Source: Plantago major (lineage: Eukaryota; Streptophyta; Magnoliopsida; Lamiales; Plantaginaceae). From it: a stretch of DNA of 64,000 bases. This document shows, piece by piece, positions 43,269 to 54,098 of the stretch (position 1 is the first letter of the stretch; every line of letters starts with the position of its first letter). The notes below the pieces were generated by a model that saw only the letters and a list, made by a program, of their open reading frames with translations, was not told the origin of the DNA and searched no databases. The stretch covers positions 20,424,667-20,488,666 of the forward strand of contig CM048842.1 of the NCBI GenBank assembly GCA_026545765.1, given 5' to 3'. The translations under genes were made by a program, and so were the position numbers.

Positions 43269-44622
43269 TGATGTGACAATGAAATGTGCGATTTTGCATG
43301 CTTTTAGACCCTCATTTTTTGCCCAAGATTCAATATTCGCATCATATTTTGGCCAATTACCACCTTCTTGTGTATTTTGTAGATCATGATCGTGTTTTTG
43401 AGGAATTGCACGATTCCAGGCACCAAAACGTCATATTTAGGCGAAATCGGGAAAGTTAAGCAAATACACTGAATTGGCCATTGTACGGAGTTCGAGGTGT
43501 AAAAACATGTCATGCGACTAACCAATGCGAAGATAATTGAAGATGCTACAATATTGTAGAAGACCACTTTTCGAGGAATCGAAGTTACGAAGCCTAAAAT
43601 CGAAGAATGAAGAAAACTTATTCGAACCAGTAGAAATCCAAGGACAGCGGTTGAGAGACGACTGCAGAAGGCCAATGGCGGCCCACTGTCGACCGCAATG
43701 AGGTAGAAACTTCTAGAAACAATCTTTTTGCTGGCCTGTCAGGCTAAAGCTCGAATTTTGAAGTATAAATAAGACCCTTGGGTCTCATAATTCTTCACCG
43801 CTCACAAAGCAACTCTCCTGAGAGAGAACCAGTCCTCGGGGAAGTGAAACCCCAAACCCGCTGATCACAGGCACCAGAAGGAGGAAACCCTAGAAGCAAC
43901 ACGAGCACATCAGAGACTAAGCTGCTGCTTCTTCTTCTTCTTCTTCTTCTTCTTCTTCTTCTTCTTCTTCTTCTTCTTCTTCTTCTTCTTCTTCTTCTTC
44001 TTCTTCTTTCTTTCTTTGTTCTTTTCGATTTCTGTCTAGTAGAATACTGTGAGTAGCTAACTTTCTCTTGTAAAGGCGAACCGCCGTAACTCTATTGTTG
44101 CTACTTCTTTATATACCGTGTATATAAATGGAATAGTTATTAGACGTAAATCGTGGTTATACAACTCTATACATCATTCGTGGTGTGATGTTCTGCTGAA
44201 TGACACGATAGTTTCATTGAACTGAGTAGGGGTACTCGGGCCAACTACGCCTCTCGCACCATAGTATTTTGTCCTGCTGTCATTAGAGGTAATTGTGTAG
44301 GATTTTAACTAGGAAGTTGGGAGTAGCATATCTAGAGGGAGGTCAGGGGTCCTTTACACATTCACATCACCGAATACATCAAATCAATTAGGGTGTACTG
44401 CGATCTAATCATCTGTTCTGCAATCATTCTATTTACTTTATGCAAGCAATTTAAATACGGTACTTGTTTGTTCCTATGTTAAGTGTCCGTGGAGAACGAC
44501 ATCCCAAGTTAACTTACTGCTATTACTATAGTTTGTGAGCTTCCGACTAATATAAATTTAATCTTTGATTGTAATTGAGGATTACATGTACTACAACGCT
44601 TGAAATCTTTAAGTGCACATCA
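43269..44622 (+). repeat. Element A 3' LTR, 1354 bp, with a CTT microsatellite
   Basis: It pairs with 24361-25666. At about 43928-44008 it contains roughly 27 CTT units, where the 5' LTR has only a few before CTTTCTTTCTTTC, so the expansion arose after insertion. Its palindromes are decayed. The LTR ends CACATCA, followed by the target site GCCAC. Confidence 0.92.
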
Positions 44623-45142
44623 GCCACACAATTTACCATATTTAATCGTGGCCTTCCATTCTTTCAACAGTCTTATAAAGTGCAATTATTTGAAAATAAA
44701 GGGAGCGTGTAATAGCGTTTGATGTCTATTAGTGGACTAAAATTGCAATTCAACCAGACTAGCCCAAAGCGGTTAATTGAGAACAAAAAACAAATTAGGG
44801 AATGTATAACCTTAATGATCAAAAGTAAAAACACTCTAATTTCAATCTCTAAAACTGATAATAAAATGCGGACCCCTGATAACATATTTCGTCACGTTCA
44901 ATCGTCACTCATTCTTGTTACATCTTTAGTTCGTAGATCTCGTGGCCAAGGAATTCCACTTTAATCCAGGTATCGACATTTATTTAAGAAATCGATTTCG
45001 AATCAGCTATGGTTTTTTATTTAATTTTACATCTAATATGCGTATCGTTAATTGTTCTCGTGTAGTATGCTAATATTGTCCTATGTATATGGCATTTATG
45101 GTGATACTTACGGTGTGTTGTTTATATTAATGCTGCATAGAT
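44623..45142. other. Host spacer upstream of the FAR1-like pseudogene
   Basis: No gene is recognised. The AT-rich sequence with a splice-like tract before 45143 could be promoter or 5' UTR intron of the pseudogene. Confidence 0.35.
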
Positions 45143-47858
45143 ATGGAAGATTCAGGTTCGAACAATTATGTATCTCCTCCTAAGGCTAAGCGTAAAATTA
45201 GAGATTTTGATGACATGGTGAGGCACCAAGGGTTGGCAGATAGCTTTAAGGCTACCATTAATGATAAGGAGGTTGATGATAAAGTTAGTCAGCTTCTTTT
45301 CAATAGCTTTGATGAGGTAGAGGGATTTTATATTGCATATGGGCATGAAATTGGATTTAACATTCGGGAGCAGATTAAGAAACCCGATAGCAGGACATAT
45401 GTTTGCCACCGTCATGGGTATCGAAAGACATGAGATCTGCTTTTTTGCAAGAGGGAACCTACACCTGAAACATGGTGCGGTTGCGAAGCCAGATTGCGAG
45501 TGGTCTTTGTGAGCACATGGCATTATAGAGTCGTAACTTTCAAGGCAAATCACAATCATGAATTGTGTGTTGGTGAAATGGCAAAGTTCTTACGATGTAA
45601 TAAGTATCTGACTTCTGTTGGAATCAGTCAATCAAATGCTATGGATATCCTACAAAGCCTCGTCGATCAGGGAAACCTGAATTTCTTCAGGAAAGACGGA
45701 TACAACTATCTTCAAAAGGAGAAGAGGTCACTGATTGAGAATGGAGATGTAAATATTGCCTTTAATGTCCTTGCACGCATGAAGGAGCGTGACCCAGGAT
45801 TTGTGCTCAAGCACACAGAGACAATTGATGGCACGTTGGCGTCACTCTTCTAGTGTGACTCGCACTTGAAGGCTGAGTTTGAAGCTTTTGTAGATGTACT
45901 GGTGCTTGACTCTACATACAAGACCAACACGTACAGGTATCCACTACCTGTGTTCTCATGTATAAATAACCACGGTAGTAATATTATTTATGGAGAAGCA
46001 ATACTGTCTGATGAAATGATCGTGTCCTACCGTTGGTTACAGCGAACTTTCAAAGCTGTAATGGGTGGTAAATCTCCAGTTTCCATTCTCACTTATCAGG
46101 ATGCTTACATTCTTCGAGTAGTTAAAGATGAATTACCAAGTACTACACACAGACTTTCCTTATCACACTTGCAGAGGAACGCAACACAAAATATTATATC
46201 CAAGAGTGGTTTTGCACATAAGTTTGCATTGTTAGCATCTGCGAAATGCAATCGTTGGCGTCAATCTTCTAGTGTGACTCGCACTTGAAGGCTGAGTTTG
46301 AAGCTTTTGTAGATGTACTGGTGCTTGACTCTACATACAAGACCAACACGTACAGGTATCCACTACCTGTGTTCTCATGTATAAATAACCACGGTAGTAA
46401 TATTATTTATTGAGCAGCAATACTGTCTGATGAAACGATCGTGTCCTACCGTTGGTTACTGCGAACTTTCAAAGCTGTAATGGGTGGTAAATCTCCAGTT
46501 TCCATTCTCACTTATCAGGATGCTTCCATTCTCCGGGTAGTTAAAGATGAATTACCAGGTACTACACACAGACTTTCCTTATCGCACTTGCAGAGGAACG
46601 CAACACAAAATCTTATATCCAAGAGTGGTTTTGCACATAAGTTTTCATTGTTAGCATCTGCGAAATGTAATCGTGATGAATTTAAGGAGAGCTGGACCAA
46701 ATTGGTCGATGAATTTAGAGTCCAAGAGGTTCCCTGGGTTCGTAAAATTTATGAGAAAAAGGAACTTTGGACGGAGGTGTTTTTCCACGGAGTTTTCTTT
46801 GCACGCATGAGGACTACGGGTCGTGCGGTGTCTATAAATTCAATGCTCAAGCTATACCTATCTGCAAGATTAACTATAACTCAGTACATAGCACGTTTCC
46901 ACCAGGCCTTGTAAAGGCAAATGAGTGATTTTATCAATAAGCAAATTGAATCTGAGATGAAAAAGCCAGTTGTTAGAGCAAATACTGCCCTATGCGGCCT
47001 TGAAAGGCATGCTTTTGAAATATGCACGATGGAGATTTTTAAACTTATTCGCACTTATATTTCTGCAGAGCAATCTCTCATTCCAGTTGATCAAGTTGAA
47101 ACACAAGGTAAGTTAATATGTTGTGTCACAGAATGGGATACGAGTACTCTTTATTATGCAAGTATTGATCAAACAGCCGGTTAATACGACTGTGATTGTG
47201 GGACGTTGGAATCTTAAGGTGTGCCATGTTCACATATAATTTCTTGTTTCAAGCATTTGGGAATTGATAAATTCCCAAATGGAAGTATCAACAAAAGGTG
47301 GTTCATTGAGACTGGAAAGAATTTAAGACTATTTTTTCCGGAGCCCTACCACAATAGAAAATCAAGGCGCGGTAATGAACATGATGAATTGTACAAGGAA
47401 TTTATCAACATCAAACAACTATTGGTTACGGATGGCCATGATTTAAGCAAGACGGTGGAGTTTTTCAAGGCGCATGGTAGATCTATAGAAGATGGTTTAA
47501 GGCACGGGATGATCACAAATATTGCCCAGGTTCTAGTCTGAATCCCAAATCTAGTACAACCAGTCCGAATGTAAAGTACTATATAAATGATCCTGATAGA
47601 ATTGGTTCCAGAGGCCGTGAAATGAGAAGAAAGCAACATTGTGGGTTATGCGGGTATGACATTTCTGCACTTATTCTTTCATGCATTTACGTAACACACC
47701 AATAATTTTGTTGCCATATCATGATTGATTCTTATGTCTTGCAATAAATATTCAGGAAAGTTGGACACAATCGGGTTACATGTCCTCAGAATCCGGATAA
47801 TCATGGTGTACAGAGTGATGCAAGTGGTGGCGAAGAGGAAGATAGCACAAATTTATGA
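45143..47858 (+). pseudogene. FAR1-related / MULE transposase-derived gene, degenerate
   Basis: Domains are in FAR1/FHY3-family order: FAR1 DNA-binding region (DEVEGFYIAYGHEIGFNIRE, later VVTFKANHNHEL with the HNH triad), MULE transposase (DVLVLDSTYKTNTYRYPL, SYRWLQRTFKAVMGGKSP), SWIM zinc finger (CDCGTLES-stop-GVPCSHI) and a C-terminal CCHC knuckle. The knuckle is rebuilt by splicing: CGLCG ends at 47653, intron 47654-47755 (GTATGA...TTCAG), then KVGHNRVTC and a stop at 47856-47858. In-frame stops lie at 45431, 45851, 46912, 47182, 47215 and 47539. A 419-bp tandem duplication sits in the transposase. Intact members are light-signalling transcription factors. This copy cannot make one. Confidence 0.85.
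45838..46675 (+). repeat. 419-bp tandem duplication inside the FAR1-like pseudogene
   Basis: The segment starting near GGCGTCACTCTTCTAGTG recurs 419 bp downstream (TCTAGTGTGACTCGCACTTG at 45849 and 46268). The length is not a multiple of three, so it shifts the frame. The second copy also has a TGA where the first has GGA (ATTTATTGAGC against ATTTATGGAGA). Confidence 0.93.
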
Positions 47859-48737
47859 ACCTGCTTTCGTTGAGTTTTTCCAAATGTTTAAAATTTCACA
47901 ATATAATTCTGTAGATACATAAATCTACCCTTCAACTGTTTAACTTTAGTCCAAATTTACTCTTTTACTGGACAAGTGAATTGATGTTTCAACAAATGTA
48001 TAACACGTTTTTAATTTGACTTGTGTGCCATGTCCTTTGATTCTTCCTTGAATATAGAATCTCTACTCGTGTGTCATCTCATATCTATTATACTTATAAA
48101 TCGATCATGTTACTGTATACTAGATAACCTGGGATTTTGTTCAAGCAATGTGATAACCAAACATGTAGTATGTAGTATATTGTATAATTTGGAAAGTGCG
48201 GTATGTAATGCTCACTGGAGAACAAAAATTATGTGTCAATTAGAGATCAATTCACATTTTTAATTGACATGTGTCTATTAGAGAAAAGATAAACAATTAG
48301 ATGGTTTTTTCCTGGAGAATTAAATGCTAAAATTGTTAACTAATATAACAGCAGCATCAATGAAAAATGATTTCTTTAACAAACCAACAAATACCAGGAT
48401 AACCTGGATAACCTGGAGCATAGCCATATGATTGTTAATATAGTAATCAAATTCTTTAGGAGACCACTTACAAATGATTTATGAAATTTTATTATCTTTA
48501 TCTTGGAAAGCTATTTTCAGATCACTCATGGTATTTCCGGCCAAATCACCTTCACAAGCCACAGAATAAGTAGTGTTCTCCTCTTTAAAGTAAAACATAC
48601 CAAAAGAAGTTCCGAACAGTAGTGTGCTTGAAATAATGTGTGTGCATAGATGTGTCCTGGCAAGCAGACAACACCGGGGGTGATATCCCTGCTAAAGTGA
48701 ATATCTTAACTAGTGCAAGAGTTTTTGTCTAATATAA
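47859..48737. other. Spacer, no gene seen
   Basis: AT-rich DNA with no motif-bearing ORF on either strand. A short direct repeat, GATAACCTG, occurs twice at 48398-48416. Confidence 0.4.
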
Positions 48738-48858
48738 TGATGTGACAATGAAATGTGTGACATTACATGCTTTTAGACCCTTGTTTTTTGCCCTAGATTC
48801 AATATTTGTATCGTTTTATGGTCAATTACCAACTGCCTGTGTATTTTGTAGGTCAAGA
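48738..48858 (+). repeat. Start of an A-type LTR, cut by the Sirevirus
   Basis: TGATGTGACAATGAAATGTG and the next 100 bp match the first 120 bp of the element A LTRs, including GTGTATTTTGTAGGTCA. The match stops at AAGA, where the Sirevirus LTR begins at 48859. The rest is probably beyond the window, on the other side of the Sirevirus. Confidence 0.85.
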
Positions 48859-50209
48859 TGTTAGGAATATCCGTTTAGATTTTGATCAGCAACCTAATGA
48901 CTTATCTTAGCACAGAAAGGTGGTTAGTACTCTTGGTTCACTTGAACACTGTAAAAGAGGAAAATCACTAAATATGTTAGTCTAGCAAATCTTGTATGGA
49001 TGTTAAGTCTCTGAATGTAATTTTTATATCTTTGAAGAAGACCAAGAAGAAGGCATCCAGTAGGAGAGTTCAACAAATTTTGAAGTTTCGAAGACTGCAC
49101 AAGATTGCTGAAGAAGAAGGCAATCAGATACCTATGTCCAGATATCTTAAATAAACAAGTGTTTTTCAATAAACAAGTTTTGCAAAAGATATCTGAGAAC
49201 ACAAGGTTTCTGAACGAGGAAAAGTGCCCACAGATATCTACACTCAGATACCCTGGATAAAACTATGTTTCTGGGAAACAATGTTTCAACAAGTATCTGG
49301 AGATGTGAAGGTTTCTGGAAAGGGACATGCAATGCTTCAGAAAGCGTGCATAGTTCCGTTGGCACTACAGGAAAAAAATAGTACAATGCAATAAATGCAT
49401 TTTTTTTTTATTTCGTAATAATATATCTCAAACTAATTTTTTTTTTTTTGTGCTACTTAGAATTCAAAAGCTTAGTCGCAACTGTAAGCTGAAGAATAAG
49501 TAGGTTGAAGGCTTGTATGCTTGAGAGAAAGATACCACTAGTTGTATTATAAGAGAAGCTTGGTATTTTCAGTGAGTTGAGTGTGTTTCAAGCATTCTAA
49601 GTGTTGATATTTATAGAAGTTATTAATCTACCAAACCTGACAAACTACCTTAACCAACACCTTAAACGGCGTGGAGTACATGAAGTACTTAGTTTGGGAA
49701 ACTAAGGAATAACTCCAAGGTTACTGAGCATAGGAAGTACTTAGTTTGGGAAACTAAGGAATAGCTCAAAGGTTTCTGAGTATACAAAGTCCTTGGCTGA
49801 GAAAACCGGGAAATAACTCAGGGGGAACACTTGGTTGGGAACCTAGTGTATTTAGGGATCGAGAGAAGATATTTGTAAGGTGAACTCAATTATCTGTCTT
49901 AGTGGATTCTAAGTCTGAGAAAGGCCGAAGTGGATTAGTTGAAGGATTACGCCACCTTCATTTACCACTATAAAGGTCAGTGTTATTTACTTTATGCAAT
50001 TTATTACTTGCTTTATTCACCTTGCTGTGTATTTACACGTATCTTGCTGAGCACGTGCACTTATCACAAAAAATTCTTCCGCTCTCTGAAATTAAGTATT
50101 AGATATCTTCACAGATATCCGAGAAATTGTGTTTATCGACAAAAGTTGTAAAAGACTATTCACCCCCCTCCCCTCTAGTCTTTTCCCTTTGTCGTTATCT
50201 GGACCAACA
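48859..50209 (+). repeat. Sirevirus 5' LTR, 1351 bp
   Basis: It runs from TGTTAGGAATATCC to GGACCAACA. About 49684-49840 carries three 52-bp repeats (starts 49684, 49736, 49788, the third diverged). Two contain CTTAGTTT-GGG-AAACTAAG, an 8-bp-stem inverted repeat. Clusters of palindromic motifs upstream of the core promoter are known in Sirevirus LTRs. Confidence 0.88.
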
Positions 50210-50211
50210 AG

Positions 50212-50223
50212 TGGTATCAGAGC
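50212..50223 (+). other. Primer binding site (initiator tRNA-Met)
   Basis: TGGTATCAGAGC lies two bases after the LTR end. It is the standard plant copia PBS, complementary to the 3' end of initiator tRNA-Met. Confidence 0.92.
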
Positions 50224-50327
50224 AGGAGGTTCCCAAGCCTTCTGCACTTAACCTAGATCCCAGATAAGTGCCCACTAATTGCTTTTCACCTGCACTTGAT
50301 TTGTCTGTTTAGTGTGTTTGCTGGAGG

Positions 50328-52880
50328 ATGTCTTTAAGTGACGCTCCAATTCTCAAGCCAGAGAATTATGAGAAATGGAAGAACAACATGATGCTCCAAC
50401 TAGAAGCCATCAGTGATGAAATGATCAAAGTAATAAAGAATGGCCCCATAGTCATTCAACAACTCAAGCAGGTCATGGAGGTTTCTAATGGTAGAGACAG
50501 AGTTCCCACTGATGAAGAACTAAGTGGTGGTTCCTCACAAACAGGTGCTTCAACCAGTGGAAGACCTACTGGTCAAGTTGTTTACGAGCCAAAGCCCAGA
50601 GAGCTCTGGAGATCGGAAGATGCCAAGACAAATCGACTGCATGGTCAGGCTCGCAATATCATCATACGTTCCACTCGAGCACGCGTGATTAAGCGTAAGG
50701 TGCAAAAGCTGAAAGTGGCCTGGCAACTGGTTGAGGAAATCTGTGCCGGCACTGAGAAAATAAAGGAAAATAAGATCGAAGTTTTGAAGCTCAAATTCCA
50801 AAACTTTAAACAAGGTCCCACAGAGACTCTTGAAGAACTAGATTTTCGGTTCAAAACATTGATGAGTGAAATGGCTGCACTTGGTGAAAGTGAGAGATAC
50901 TTTAACTCTGAAAAAGTTCAGACTATCGTGGGAAGCTTGAATCAAACTGGGAACACACTTAGTATTTTTATTTCAACCAACGAATGCCAAATATCACTCC
51001 AGTAGAACTCTTTTCCCACTTAGCTACTGTCAACTATCAAACTACTCCGAGAGAACAAACAATTGCTGAGAAAGTTCACAATGTTTCTTTAGTAACACAA
51101 GGTACTTCTGAAAAGAAGAATACCAAGGAAATGACTGAAGAAGATGCTCTTGTTGTAAAGCAAATGAGAAAATATGTCAGTCGGGAGATTGAGAGAAGAA
51201 AAGTCAAAGAGAAGCTGAAAAAGCATCTAGGCTCAAACTATCACCAAAGACAAAATATGCAATTTGTCAAGCTCGCTGAACAAGCTGGCTCAGCAAGCAT
51301 CTAGTACTGAGGAAGTAGAAATCGGAAACGATATCTGTTTCTATTATCAGAAACCTGGTCATTTTAAAAGAGATTGCCCTGTTTTCAATTAGCTAAAGAC
51401 AGGTGACAAGAAAGATAGAAAAAACTTCAAGAGAGGTCAGAGAGCTATGCTCGCTAAAGAAAGGAAAAAGATTCAAATCCAACTGGATGCTCTTGATATT
51501 GAGTCAGAATCTGAGGAAGAAGACTCAGATGATACCAAACTACCTTCTCCAGAATTATGTGGCATCGCTCATGAATTAGTTGACTTTGGTCAAAAGAAAA
51601 GGGAAATATGTAGGGTTGCTGAGGAGATCTATCCAGATTGCTCCAACATTGAGCCTTCCCTAATGGCTGACGAGGTAACCAACATTTCTCAATTCATAAT
51701 TTATGAGAGTGATGAGGAAGAAATCAGAGATTCAGAATATTTCAGAAGAGAACTTGATCTCTACAAAAGAGAATTTCAAATGATCCGAGCTAGAACCGAC
51801 ATTCTTGAAGAAGAAAAGAATTCTCTTGAGTAGGAAAATTCACAATTACGCAAGATATCTGAGAAAAAGGATGTTGAAAATGCATTTCTCAAAGCACAGA
51901 AATATGAAACGGAGAAGTTACACAGAAAGGCAATGGATATACTCCAAAAGGAAAATAAAGATCTTCTTTCTGAAATGAGGAACTCAAGAAGAAACAATTA
52001 TCTTTTCAATCCTATGCCAAAGCTAGTGACACTCTTACTGAAGTGAACTCTTATTTAAGAGATCCTTCAGAAAAGGAAGGACTTGGGTTGGACACACAAA
52101 CAAATAGTTCTACCAATCTGAATAAGAGTGACGAAAGAATAACATTTGTTAGTGCTCAACAAGATGGTTCCCAAATATTATATAGCATTGGTCAGAAAGC
52201 TAAGGTTGTTGACAAAGGAAAGGTAGTTGCAACCAAACCTTTGTGGGAAAAACAAGTCCAAAAGAAAACTGTTGGGAACGTTTCTGTAAAGAAACATAAC
52301 ACTGAAAAGTGTAATCACCCACAGTGCTATGTCTCTCAGAAAGGAAAAATTGTAGGAGCAGGCAAATTTTCCAATATCACGTTTTCTGGAAAGAAAGACG
52401 TTCCAGAGACTAGCAAAGCTGCTGAGAAAAGAACTCAGACAGTGCCAGGTGCTTAAAATGGCATTGGCTATAAAGCCATCGGGAAACAACTCGCTCATGA
52501 GTATAAACAAGAGCAAGAACGATGGATGAAAGCCAAAATTGCGCATAGCAATCATTAGAAGTGGAAGAAAGAACAGGTTACGACCACTCTGAATGCTAGG
52601 GCTAGAAGAAGTCTGGCAAGGAAAGCTAAGTTTGTTGAAAAGCAGACTCAACAATTTGACAGGTATCTGAAAGAACCACAGGGAGGACCAAGGAACACAC
52701 CAAGAAGGAAAATAGCTTTAAATGATAATGACACTAATCATTTAATTCCTCCTTATGTTCCAACAAGACAAAAGAATATCCCAAGGAAGTTCATTCAGAA
52801 ATGGATTCCTACAGGGAGATTCTTTAGTCCAGAAGGTTCAATTATTGGAATGAGAGCCTAACTCCATGTTTCCTGTCTTG
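50328..52880 (+). pseudogene. Sirevirus gag, frameshifted
   Basis: The ATG at 50328 opens MSLSDAPILKPENYEKWKNN, the usual copia Gag start (bind, WK motif). It is followed by the UBN2-like region (KLKFQNFKQGPTETLEELDF, then KVQTIVGSLNQTGNT). The frame moves near 51000. A zinc knuckle at 51335-51377 reads CFYYQKPGHFKRDC. The second Cys of CX2CX4HX4C is Tyr, so it probably cannot bind zinc normally. A long charged coiled coil follows (SESEEEDSDDTKLPSPELCG, REFQMIRARTDILEEEKNSL). Stops at 51302, 51391 and 51831 and further frameshifts show decay. Gag would form the particle. Confidence 0.85.
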
Positions 52881-53056
52881 TGCAGAACACTCTGAGGAAG
52901 AACCCAAAGTGGCATTTTGATAGTGGATGTGGGAAGCACATGACAGGAGACAAAGCAAATCTGATTAACTACAGAAAATGCGATAAAGGACCAATTATTA
53001 GGTTTGCTGGAGGAGATGAAAATCCAACCATAGGATTTAGCAATTTGAAGTTTGGA
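52881..53056 (+). pseudogene. Sirevirus aspartic protease start, cut by the retrocopy
   Basis: KNPKWHFDSGCGKHMTGDKA contains the copia protease signature, catalytic Asp in DSG (about 52919), then RFAGGDENPTIGFSNLKFG. The frame is interrupted after Gly at 53056 by the Aux/IAA cDNA. It continues at 54114 with [17 protein letters not shown], the next part of the same domain. Confidence 0.88.
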
Positions 53057-54098
53057 CATTTTCTTCTCTCTTTGTAAGTAATTCTCTCAAACAAACAAAC
53101 AAACAGTGAAATCTGATGGAGGAAAATGGAGTGAAAGATGGTGGTTTGGAGCTTGGTCTAGAGCTTAGCCTTGGTGGAAGTGGCACTACTGGGATGAAGG
53201 CTAAAGCTGCTGCTGCTAATAATAATAATGGTAGAATCTTGACTGCTAAGGATTTCCCAAATGGCTTCTCTTCTTCACTGTTAAATTTAACACAGCCTAA
53301 TTGTAATTGGTCTTCTAGTACCAAGAGAGAAAGGGCTTCTTCTCCTCCTACTAACAACAACAACAACAACAATGCTTCTCCTGGATCTGCCTCTGCTGCC
53401 AGTCAGGTTGTGGGATGGCCCCCTGTAAGGGCCTATAGGATGAACATCTTGTTTAACCAGACATCAAAGACTTCAAATGCCGAAGACGGCAAGGGAGTTG
53501 GCGGGAACGAAAATAATGACAGCTCAAATAAGAAAATCAATCATGGAACTGACAAGAACGACCCTGCAGTCAAAGAATGAGGCAATCTTGGATTTGTGCA
53601 GGTCAAAATGGATGGACTGCTAATTGGAAGAAAGGTGGATTTGAGTGCTCACAAAAGCTACAAAACTTTGGCTAAAATCTTGGTCGAGATGTTCATCAAG
53701 CAACCCTCCGTCACCTGTGGTGGGAAATAATAAGATGTACAATTTCCTAAGCTTTTGGATGGATCTTCAGACTTCGTCCTCACATACGAGGATAAAGAGG
53801 GAGATTGGATGCTCGTTGGAGACGTTCCATGGGGGATGTTTCTCAACACTGTTAAGCGCCTAAGGATCATGAAAACTTCAGAGGCCAATGGACTAGGTCC
53901 AAAATTTCAAGAAAGGAACGAGAAACAACAATGCAGACCGATATAGTGGTCCAGCTACTTTATCTATAACACATTATGATTACAGGACTATAAAGTGGCA
54001 AATATGTTTTGATTGGCAGTCTGTTATACAACTAGTTTACGTGGAAATTTTAAGCCTGCATTTTTAATGTGCACCTATTTTTCAGCTCAAAAAAAAAA
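53057..54098 (+). pseudogene. Aux/IAA processed retrocopy (IAA10/11/13-like)
   Basis: An intronless cDNA copy with a short 5' UTR, ATG at 53116, 3' UTR and a poly(A) tail, flanked by the target duplication AATTTGAAGTTTGGA (53042-53056 and 54099-54113). These are marks of LINE-driven retroposition. All four Aux/IAA domains are present: LELGLELSLGG (I, LxLxL repressor), QVVGWPPVRAYR (II, GWPP auxin degron), NLGFVQVKMDG...RKVDLSAHKSY (III) and [20 protein letters not shown] (IV). RILTAKDFP and the C-terminal [12 protein letters not shown] suggest the IAA10/11/13 group. The frame is kept end to end but has a TGA at 53578 and two TAAs at 53728-53733. A product ending at 53578 would hold only domains I and II. 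Confidence 0.92.

Larger units (their letters stand above)
24361..44622 (+). mobile_element. Element A: Athila-type non-autonomous LTR element hosting B and C
   Basis: The LTRs at 24361-25666 and 43269-44622 match. The flanks GCCGC (24356-24360) and GCCAC (44623-44627) fit a 5-bp target duplication with one difference. Without B and C the interior is about 7.2 kb: PBS, gag, retropepsin, an ATHILA ORF1-like gene, three 209-bp repeats, conserved 3' noncoding blocks, stem-loop and PPT. No RT or integrase is present on either strand, so it depended on a partner. Gag rejoins across B and ORF1 across C exactly at the duplicated target bases. Confidence 0.9.

Noticed and set aside
50212..50223. Possible tRNA-Met or tRNA-Asp gene pieces at PBS strings (9836, 10937, 25670, 27465, 37855, 50212)
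   Set aside because: Only the 12-19 nt complementary to the tRNA 3' end are present, right next to LTR ends. There is no A box, B box or cloverleaf.
53645..53863. 72-codon ORF inside the Aux/IAA retrocopy
   Set aside because: It is out of frame. The true frame (same as 53116) encodes domains III and IV across it.
54069..54098. Natural fusion start of pol at Met 54069
   Set aside because: These codons lie in the 3' UTR and poly(A) of the Aux/IAA retrocopy, so the apparent start is accidental.
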